Source: a bacterium
GTDB taxonomy: Bacteria; Patescibacteriota; Microgenomatia; UBA1400; RBG-16-45-19
DNA length: 11,961 nucleotides
Assembly (NCBI GenBank): GCA_003247275.1
Contig: QKAA01000054.1
Coordinates: forward strand, 1 to 11,961
Reading direction: 5' to 3'
Under the pieces are notes generated by a model. It was given only the letters and a program-made list of their open reading frames with translations. It was not told where the DNA came from and did no database searches. This document shows, in pieces, positions 1 to 5,583 of this stretch. Numbering within the stretch: position 1 is the first letter of the stretch; every line of letters starts with the position of its first letter. Made by a program: the position numbers and the translations under genes.

Positions 1-1403
1 GGGACGAGAACAAATTCAATCGGTTGTAATAACTTCTTCACCAACGATGTTTTATTTGGCCTGGGTGGACGATTGGCTGCATCAATCAAAAAGATCACCA
101 ACATACTAAGAAGGGTAATGGTTAGAATTCCACTTGAGGTTTGCGGCAACGTTTTTCCCATAACCGTTTGCGAAAAAGCCGGATTCACCATTGGTGGAAT
201 CAATGCTCCTAACGTAATCGCAAACCAGTTAACAGGCCAAAGTAAATGACTCTCTAACACATGAATCACTCTCATTGTTTTTTCCCAAAAAGGCATATCA
301 GGCACAGTTAACCACTTTTTTATCACATAGGTATCGTCACTCACACCCCAAGCCCACCGTTTTATTTGTTCATACTGATTTAACATCGTTTTCCAAAAAC
401 CATCAGATTCGGCTGCATCGGCCAAAATTGGTAAGAAAATTGGCTCCACACTCACCTTACCCTCAGTCGCAAAATATGATTTAAAGAACATTCGATAATC
501 TTCAGGAATAACATCAGTGTCCCAATAATCAATGCGGTCAATCAATTTCAAACTAATAGAATACGTTGAAAAATTAATTAAATTATCAGGGCGCATTAAC
601 ACATACAGTTGAAACACTGAGAAAGTTGAAGCTAAAACTCTCACTGGTGCCGGAACACGCCAGATGTTGTTGTAAAACATAATTCCTGCCTGCCAGATAC
701 GTTCGTACCGGTGTGGCGAATCAAGAAATTGATAGGTCAAAGCCGCAAAGTATTGTTGATCCAACAACGCGTCCGAATCTTCACTGGTGATCGTCACGTA
801 TTCAATCGGAACCCCCATGGCATCCACCACTTCTTTTTTAGCAATTTTTGCTCCCCAAGAAGTATTTGAAGATTTACCCTTAACCTCGCCTTTAATGTCG
901 GGGTGCATCGTTGTTAATAATCTGCCAAAAACACTGCCGTATTTCTTTTCCAAATAGGAAGCTTTCTCTAAAGCCGATTTTCCTTCTCTTTCTTCAAAAG
1001 ACAGCATAATCACTAAGTTTTTTAAGGGGAACGTTTGAGTAGACAGAGTATCTAGTGTTCTCTCCAATGTTGTCAGCGGTTCCATATAAGTAGGAATCAC
1101 CACAATATGATGCACTTTTTTCCAATCTGGGAATTGCCTCACATCGACCATCCAATCGTACGCAGTTGATGCTTTTAATCGAAAATGTGCCAATATTGCC
1201 AAAGAAGCCATGCTAATTGACCGATACAGCCAATAAATATTAAAACCAATAATATAGTAAGCAACGACCACCGGGAAAACCAATGATCCCCACAGAGGAA
1301 ATAAAATAAGTGACCACGAAAAAAATCCAGGCAAAATCTCCAACAATCGTTGTGTTTTTACAGGATATCGTTTAAATAGTCGATTAAATAATCCAGTTGC
1401 CAT
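1..1403 (-). CDS. Membrane glycosyltransferase, GT2 family (3' end cut off by window)
   Basis: Predicted processive-type family 2 glycosyltransferase that would move a sugar from an activated nucleotide donor to a membrane or cell-surface glycan. The minus-strand frame is open from the ATG at 1403 to the window edge (467 codons, no stop), so the C-terminus is missing. A hydrophobic region at about residues 22-70 (probably two helices) precedes the catalytic domain. That domain begins with the strand HHIVVIPTYMEP (about 97-108), carries a DxD-type motif at D209/D211 within TSEDSDA, an acidic PEDY motif at 300-303 (candidate catalytic base), and a QxxRW motif at 346-350, the signature of cellulose-synthase and chitin-synthase-like GT2 enzymes. 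Further membrane helices follow at about 395-420 and 435-455. It lies 18 bp after tatD on the same strand but has its own -10 element. The sugar and product cannot be told from sequence. The family call is secure. Confidence 0.85.
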   Translation of the reverse strand, partial: MATGLFNRLFKRYPVKTQRLLEILPGFFSWSLILFPLWGSLVFPVVVAYYIIGFNIYWLYRSISMASLAILAHFRLKASTAYDWMVDVRQFPDWKKVHHIVVIPTYMEPLTTLERTLDTLSTQTFPLKNLVIMLSFEEREGKSALEKASYLEKKYGSVFGRLLTTMHPDIKGEVKGKSSNTSWGAKIAKKEVVDAMGVPIEYVTITSEDSDALLDQQYFAALTYQFLDSPHRYERIWQAGIMFYNNIWRVPAPVRVLASTFSVFQLYVLMRPDNLINFSTYSISLKLIDRIDYWDTDVIPEDYRMFFKSYFATEGKVSVEPIFLPILADAAESDGFWKTMLNQYEQIKRWAWGVSDDTYVIKKWLTVPDMPFWEKTMRVIHVLESHLLWPVNWFAITLGALIPPMVNPAFSQTVMGKTLPQTSSGILTITLLSMLVIFLIDAANRPPRPNKTSLVKKLLQPIEFVLV

Positions 1404-1409
1404 AAATAA

Positions 1410-1415
1410 ATTGTA
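1410..1415 (-). promoter_or_regulatory. Predicted -10 element of the GT2 gene
   Basis: TACAAT on the minus strand, followed by six bases and then the ATG at 1403. Transcription starting about seven bases after the hexamer would begin at the start codon itself, giving a leaderless mRNA. No Shine-Dalgarno sequence lies between (bases TTATTT), and no convincing -35 was seen. Confidence 0.45.
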
Positions 1416-1421
1416 GTGTAA

Positions 1422-2234
1422 TTATGCCCCAATGTGGGGAAGTGAAAATAATTGGCAAGCGGCTTTGCCCGTTTGTTCAATTATCTGACTCAACGGTACA
1501 TCAAGCACTTCTGCCAATTTCACGGCCGTAATTGTAACATTTGAAGGTGTATTTGTCTTACCCCGAAGCGGTTCAGGCGAAAGATAGGGTGCATCAGTTT
1601 CTAGTACCACCATCGATAGGGGAGTTTGTCGGATGGCAGACCTCAATAAATCGTTTTGCTTAAAAGTAATTAACCCTCCAACACCAATATGCCCGCCCAA
1701 TTTTTGGATCATATGAATTTCCTCAACTGCGTGGCTAAAACAATGAAATACACCTAAAAAATCATGACTTCCATAAACTCGAGAAATTTCTTCAGTTGTG
1801 TCCATAAAGCTTTGTTTTTCTCGAGTATGTAAAATAACCGGTAAACGCTTGTCTCGGGCAATTTCTAATTGATTGGCAAGAAGTGTGCGTTGTTTATTAA
1901 TAATCAGTTCTGCCGATGAATTATTACCCAAATAAGAATAATCAAGTCCAACCTCCCCAATTCCCACCACCTGCTTATCCTGACTGACAGTTTGAATGAT
2001 CTCTAACGCTTTGGTGTGATCACTTTCTGCCGTAACTTCCTCAGGATGAATTCCAACTGCAGCATACAAATTCTCGTGTTGCTCTGCCAACGAAATTGCC
2101 ATTTTAGAATCAACCTCGTTACTTCCGGGAATAATCATTGCTGACACTCCGCTTTTTAGCGCCTTATCCACCAGATTTTGCCAATCTGACAACAGTGGCT
2201 CCATATTAAGGTGAACGTGGGTATCAATCAGCAT
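1422..2234 (-). CDS. tatD: TatD-family metal-dependent hydrolase (DNase)
   Basis: TIM-barrel metallohydrolase of the TatD/YcfH/YabD family, cytoplasmic; characterised members are metal-dependent 3'-5' exonucleases or DNases. From the ATG at 2234 (270 residues) the metal ligands are all visible: H6 and H8 in DTHVHL, E94 in GEVGLDY, H136 in ILHTRE, H164 in FHCFSH and D214 in ETDAPYLSPEP. The length is normal for the family. An upstream in-frame TTG at 2243 would overlap the metG stop as TTGA and add three residues. I prefer the ATG because family members usually begin M-[IL]-x-D-[ST]-H. Neither start has a Shine-Dalgarno site. It follows metG directly, a pairing also seen in Bacillus and many other bacteria, so it is probably co-transcribed and may be translated by coupling to metG. 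Confidence 0.93.
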   Translation of the reverse strand: MLIDTHVHLNMEPLLSDWQNLVDKALKSGVSAMIIPGSNEVDSKMAISLAEQHENLYAAVGIHPEEVTAESDHTKALEIIQTVSQDKQVVGIGEVGLDYSYLGNNSSAELIINKQRTLLANQLEIARDKRLPVILHTREKQSFMDTTEEISRVYGSHDFLGVFHCFSHAVEEIHMIQKLGGHIGVGGLITFKQNDLLRSAIRQTPLSMVVLETDAPYLSPEPLRGKTNTPSNVTITAVKLAEVLDVPLSQIIEQTGKAACQLFSLPHIGA

Positions 2235-2239
2235 ATTTT

Positions 2240-3652
2240 TCAAGATAATCTTGGGAATAATGGTTTTGGTGGCGTGATTTTTTCAGCAGTAAATAAAGCG
2301 ATAATTTGTTCCGCCGTATCTGGCATAAACATCTGTAGCTGAGTCGCAATGAAAATAATCTCTTCACCACTTTGCCTCAAAAATAATTCAAGTGAGCTTC
2401 CGGAAAGTTTCCACGGCTGTTTTTCATCAATCACTTTTTCTAAATTCTTGATCCGATTCCAAATTGACTCCAGCGCCAGATCAAATCGATACGTCTCTAA
2501 GGCCTCACTAATTGCTGGATCCACAGACTCTTTTCGCGTCAAAGACAAAGACATCTCTGCTCGTGCGCATAAATTAGCAATTCGCGACACCGTGTTACCC
2601 AAAGAATTTGCCAAATACCCGTTATAGTAGTGATCAAATTTCTCCCATGTTACGTCCATATCTCCGGAAACAGGGCCAAGAGACAGCAATAAGTAACGAG
2701 TCCCATCAATCCCGTATCGCTTCACCATATCCACAGGAGAAATAACATTACCAAAGCTCTTGCTCATTTTTTCGCCATTCACCGAGATAAATCCATTAAT
2801 CAGTATTTGCCTTGCTGGCGGTAATTGCGCCGATAATAACATCGCCTGCCACATGGCCGACTGTTGCCGCAAATTATCTTTACCCGCAATTTGCACTCCT
2901 GGCCAAAATTGAGTAAATGTGTCTGAATCTGGCCATCCCAAAGTAGAAATATAGTTAATTAATGCATCAAACCAGACGTACATGACGTGATTCGGGTCAC
3001 CAGGGACTTCAATTCCCCATGGCATTTTCTCTTTCAATCGAGAAATACTAAAATCCTGTAATCCACCGGCCACAAAACTAGTAATTTCCGCTAATTTTTC
3101 TTTAGGCACCACAAAGTCAGGCTGATTTTTATAAAGATCAAGTAATGCTTGCTGATATGCCGAAAACTTAAAGAAATAATTTTCTTCTTCTCGTATTTCC
3201 AACTCTATCTGTGGGTGAAGGGGACAGTGGTTGTCGACTAATTCAGAATCAGTTTTTTCCAACTCACAACCAACGCAATATTTTGTCTTATAGATCTTTT
3301 TATAAATATCGCCATGATCTGCACACCTCTTCCAAAAAGCCTGAGCTGCCTCCACGTGATGAGGGTCAGTAGTGCGAATAAAGTGAGTCACACTTAAATT
3401 AAGCAAGGTAGATAATTCACGAAACTTTGCCGCATAACCATCAACATACTCTTGAGGACTAATACCAGCCTCTACCGCTTTGTTATAAATTTTTTGTCCA
3501 TGTTCATCAGTTCCTGTATTAAAAATAACCTCGCATCCCATTACCTTATGAAAACGCGCCAAAACATCAGCAGTAATAATTTCCCAAGCAAAACCAATAT
3601 GTGGTTCTGCATTCACATAGGGCAAAGTGGTTGTAATGTAATAAGGTTTCAT
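2240..3652 (-). CDS. metG: Methionyl-tRNA synthetase
   Basis: Class I aminoacyl-tRNA synthetase that charges tRNA-Met for initiation and elongation. The Rossmann-fold catalytic domain has the HIGH-type motif HIGF (18-21) and a KMSKS loop (295-299). A single zinc knuckle in the inserted connective domain is made by C126, C129, C143 and H146. The helical anticodon-binding domain occupies roughly 340-470, with the conserved PW in DEKQPWKL. At 470 residues it is compact and ends without the C-terminal Trbp111/EMAP-like dimerisation domain found in many MetRS enzymes. A departure from the usual pattern is GKDNLRQQSAMW (257-268), where Escherichia coli and Thermus have an FH pair; this affects the methionine pocket and is treated as a finding. 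The start ATG at 3652 has no Shine-Dalgarno site and lies 10 bases after an extended -10. Confidence 0.97.
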   Translation of the reverse strand: MKPYYITTTLPYVNAEPHIGFAWEIITADVLARFHKVMGCEVIFNTGTDEHGQKIYNKAVEAGISPQEYVDGYAAKFRELSTLLNLSVTHFIRTTDPHHVEAAQAFWKRCADHGDIYKKIYKTKYCVGCELEKTDSELVDNHCPLHPQIELEIREEENYFFKFSAYQQALLDLYKNQPDFVVPKEKLAEITSFVAGGLQDFSISRLKEKMPWGIEVPGDPNHVMYVWFDALINYISTLGWPDSDTFTQFWPGVQIAGKDNLRQQSAMWQAMLLSAQLPPARQILINGFISVNGEKMSKSFGNVISPVDMVKRYGIDGTRYLLLSLGPVSGDMDVTWEKFDHYYNGYLANSLGNTVSRIANLCARAEMSLSLTRKESVDPAISEALETYRFDLALESIWNRIKNLEKVIDEKQPWKLSGSSLELFLRQSGEEIIFIATQLQMFMPDTAEQIIALFTAEKITPPKPLFPRLS

Positions 3653-3662
3653 AGTAGTTCTG

Positions 3663-3671
3663 ATTGTACCA
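3663..3671 (-). promoter_or_regulatory. Extended -10 promoter of metG
   Basis: TGGTACAAT on the minus strand matches the extended -10 pattern TGnTAnnnT. Ten bases separate it from the metG ATG, predicting an untranslated leader of only about 3-4 nt. It lies in the 27-bp gap after the TrpR-like gene, so metG may be transcribed from here as well as by read-through. No clear -35 is visible, which is acceptable for an extended -10. Confidence 0.5.
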
Positions 3672-3679
3672 GATTACGT

Positions 3680-4051
3680 TTAAGAAAAATGAGGTATAAA
3701 AAACGCGAAAAAGTGTTTTATACGTGTCGCTCTTTGAGTTGCCGTTGCTTGAACACGCGCTTTTTCAATAATCTTTTGCCAGCCCGGCTGATCAATTCGC
3801 TCTTGAATAGTGGCAATAGTTGCTGAAGACACTTTGAGTCGTTTTTTCATTGATTCATAACTCTCACGATTTGTGAGAGCCGTTGCGATGGCGATACGTT
3901 TCATTACTGCCACTCGTTCAGTTTCAGTCAGTAATTCAGACAAGATTTGTTTTGCCTCGGAAGCATTTCGAGTTTCTGCTAGAACGCCGCTCAGAATCGA
4001 TAATAAATAATGGGATTGTTGCTTTGACAGAGGTTTTTTTGATAGTCGCAT
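3680..4051 (-). CDS. TrpR/YerC-like transcriptional regulator
   Basis: Small DNA-binding protein of the TrpR superfamily (YerC/YecD group), 123 residues. The central segment SELLTETERVAVMKRIAIA (about 38-56) is the family hallmark. It is followed by a helix-turn-helix at about 64-87 (SYESMKKRLKVSSATIATIQER), in which the second half would be the recognition helix. An N-terminal helical part would form the intertwined dimer seen in TrpR. The last 25-30 residues are basic then hydrophobic and look lineage-specific. The ligand is unknown: the YerC group is not shown to bind tryptophan, and there is no trp gene here. A short inverted repeat overlaps the proposed -10 just upstream of the ATG, which would suit autoregulation. 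The ATG at 4051 has no Shine-Dalgarno sequence. The family call is good; the target is inference. Confidence 0.85.
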   Translation of the reverse strand: MRLSKKPLSKQQSHYLLSILSGVLAETRNASEAKQILSELLTETERVAVMKRIAIATALTNRESYESMKKRLKVSSATIATIQERIDQPGWQKIIEKARVQATATQRATRIKHFFAFFIPHFS

Positions 4052-4053
4052 AG

Positions 4054-4069
4054 GTACATTCTATTGTAC
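4054..4069 (-). promoter_or_regulatory. -10 region with inverted repeat upstream of the TrpR-like gene
   Basis: On the minus strand, overlapping hexamers TACAAT (4068-4063) and TAGAAT (4063-4058) precede the ATG at 4051 by 11 and 6 bases. Either choice gives a leader of at most about 5 nt. The same bases form an inverted repeat, GTACA-N6-TGTAC (4054-4069). A protein bound there would cover the -10, so it is a candidate operator for the adjacent regulator. The arms are only 5 bp, so chance is possible. Confidence 0.4.
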
Positions 4070-4106
4070 GTAAGTGCATCAAAAAAATCAGGGGTAATTT
4101 AATTAA

Positions 4107-4481
4107 TTAAACTGCTTCTTTTAAAGAATGAGTTGATTGAGAAATCCGCCAATAATATGTCCAAACGATATTAAAAAATATCAATAGCAAAACAGTCACT
4201 AGACTATCAATATGATTGATATGAAGCCACAGCCAAACAGCAATTGATAATGCTAGTAACAAACTCTGTTTCCAACGACCAGAGATTGCCGTAAACAACC
4301 AAAAAACAATAAAAAAACTAAAAAACAGAACGGGGAAATAACTACTTTTCCAAAAAATATTTGCCACAAAATCTGGAGACAAAAATATAAATACAAAAAA
4401 CAAAGCCACAACATTTATAAATAACAAACACAACTGCTGTATAAAGAGGGGATTATGAACGTGAATTTGAGGTCTAGTCAT
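4107..4481 (-). CDS. Small four-helix membrane protein, function unknown
   Basis: I do not recognise this 124-residue protein. It is strongly hydrophobic, with four probable transmembrane helices at about 16-36, 47-67, 72-88 and 91-110, short polar loops (one with GRWKQS, 68-73) and a polar tail. The aromatic content (F, W, Y) is high and no catalytic motif stands out. The frame continues upstream to a GTG at 4577, but that start would overlap the divergent rmuC coding region and cover its promoter. The ATG at 4481 sits six bases after a perfect TATAAT and is the better start. It is divergent from rmuC and upstream of the TrpR-like gene, with a 55-bp gap. It is likely a real gene because of the promoter and the coherent helix pattern, but its function is open. 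Confidence 0.65.
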   Translation of the reverse strand: MTRPQIHVHNPLFIQQLCLLFINVVALFFVFIFLSPDFVANIFWKSSYFPVLFFSFFIVFWLFTAISGRWKQSLLLALSIAVWLWLHINHIDSLVTVLLLIFFNIVWTYYWRISQSTHSLKEAV

Positions 4482-4487
4482 CAGTTT

Positions 4488-4493
4488 ATTATA
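4488..4493 (-). promoter_or_regulatory. Predicted -10 of the small membrane protein gene
   Basis: A perfect TATAAT on the minus strand, followed by six bases and the ATG at 4481. The expected transcription start coincides with the A of the start codon, so the message should be leaderless. There is no Shine-Dalgarno site and only a weak -35 candidate (TTATCA, 4515-4510, 16-bp spacer). Confidence 0.5.
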
Positions 4494-4540
4494 GATAAAT
4501 TGCGTGAGTTGATAATTAACCCTAACATTGTAACCCAAAT

Positions 4541-4549
4541 TGATATAAT
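4541..4549 (+). promoter_or_regulatory. Extended -10 promoter of rmuC
   Basis: TGATATAAT on the plus strand combines a TG extension with a perfect TATAAT. Nine bases separate it from the rmuC ATG at 4559, giving a predicted leader of about 2-3 nt with no room for a ribosome binding site. It sits back to back with the -10 of the small membrane protein, the two hexamers being 50 bp apart. Confidence 0.6.
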
Positions 4550-4558
4550 GATCCTCGC

Positions 4559-5578
4559 ATGACTTTATTCGAGACACTTATCCTTATCCTCGTTGCTGGA
4601 ATTGGTTTTATTATTTGGTTCTATTTAGAAAAACTAAAGACCAAAAATAGTAGCCAAGAACCCATCATTAATTGGCTGCAAACTACTCAAGCAGAAATAC
4701 AAAAACTGCAGTTATCCCTCACCAATACCCTCCAACAATCTGACAAAAATGTGACCGATACTCTCCAAAAAAGCTATGACACGTTAAATCAACGTCTTGA
4801 TTCTGCAGCTAAAGTTATCGGTGAACTCAAAGATGAAACCGGCAAGTTTTCTGAAATTGGCAGATCAATGCAATCGCTTCAAGACTTCTTAAATTCTCCC
4901 AAACTTCGAGGTAACATCGGCGAACAAATTCTGGCTGATCTCATGAGTCAAGTTCTACCCACCGATTCATTTGAAATGCAGCACCGGTTCAAATCGGGTG
5001 ATACAGTTGATGCCATTATCAAAACCAATGCTGGAACTATTTCCATAGACTCGAAATTCCCGATGGAAAATTTCAGTAAATTAACCAAAGCAGACACCAA
5101 AAAAGAGCAACGTGTTCACGCCAAAACCTTCGCCAGCGATGTCAAAAAACATATTAAAAGTATTAGTGAAAAATATATCAACCAAGACGAAGGTACTATC
5201 GATTTTGCTCTCATGTACATCCCTGCCGAATCAATTTATTACGAAATAACTGCCAATCAACCAGAGCTATCTCAATTTGCGCTAGATAATCGAGTGCTCC
5301 CTGTCTCACCAGCTACTTTTTATGCTTTTTTAAGAACAATTTTAGTCAGTTTCGAAGGTCAGCGCATCGCTAAAGAAGCCCAATCAATTTTGCAACAACT
5401 TCGCTCCATTCAAAAAGATTCAACTCAATTTTCATCCAAACTAGACACCTTATCTCGACACATCACCAACGCCTACAACAATATGTCGTCAGTCACCACT
5501 GATTTTAATCAGCTTCAGCAAAAAATAAATCACACCAACTCAATCGAATCAGGAATCAAGCATGATCTCCTCAACTAA
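4559..5578 (+). CDS. rmuC: RmuC-family DNA recombination protein
   Basis: RmuC family protein of 339 residues. Escherichia coli RmuC limits inversions at short repeats and is thought to act as a nuclease on recombination structures, but the reaction is not well defined. An N-terminal membrane anchor (about 3-23, LFETLILILVAGIGFIIWFY) is followed by a long helical, coiled-coil-like region (about 35-105) and the conserved RmuC domain (about 108-320). That domain opens with NSPKLRGNIGEQIL and contains candidate PD-(D/E)XK-like residues E122, D151 and D164-S-K166. A helical tail closes the protein. The start ATG at 4559 directly follows an extended -10. The helicase-nuclease gene begins 5 bp after its stop, so the two are very probably one transcript and may act together in DNA end processing. 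Confidence 0.93.
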   Translation: MTLFETLILILVAGIGFIIWFYLEKLKTKNSSQEPIINWLQTTQAEIQKLQLSLTNTLQQSDKNVTDTLQKSYDTLNQRLDSAAKVIGELKDETGKFSEIGRSMQSLQDFLNSPKLRGNIGEQILADLMSQVLPTDSFEMQHRFKSGDTVDAIIKTNAGTISIDSKFPMENFSKLTKADTKKEQRVHAKTFASDVKKHIKSISEKYINQDEGTIDFALMYIPAESIYYEITANQPELSQFALDNRVLPVSPATFYAFLRTILVSFEGQRIAKEAQSILQQLRSIQKDSTQFSSKLDTLSRHITNAYNNMSSVTTDFNQLQQKINHTNSIESGIKHDLLN

Positions 5579-5583
5579 ATTAA

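Noticed and set aside
1427..1439. Small hairpin CCCCA-ATG-TGGGG at the end of tatD
   Set aside because: The stem is 5 bp with a 3-nt loop, lies within the last codons and is not followed by a T-run on the minus strand, so I do not call it a terminator.
4081..4111. AT-rich palindrome TTTAATTAATTAAA plus a run of seven A (T on the minus strand) after the small membrane protein
   Set aside because: The stem is entirely A/T with almost no loop and is separated from the T-run by TTACCCCTGA. It would be a very weak terminator, and such palindromes are expected by chance in AT-rich DNA.
4482..4577. Upstream extension of the small membrane protein to a GTG at 4577
   Set aside because: It would run through the rmuC promoter and into rmuC coding sequence, and the added residues are polar and unlike the rest; the ATG at 4481 has a promoter right in front of it.
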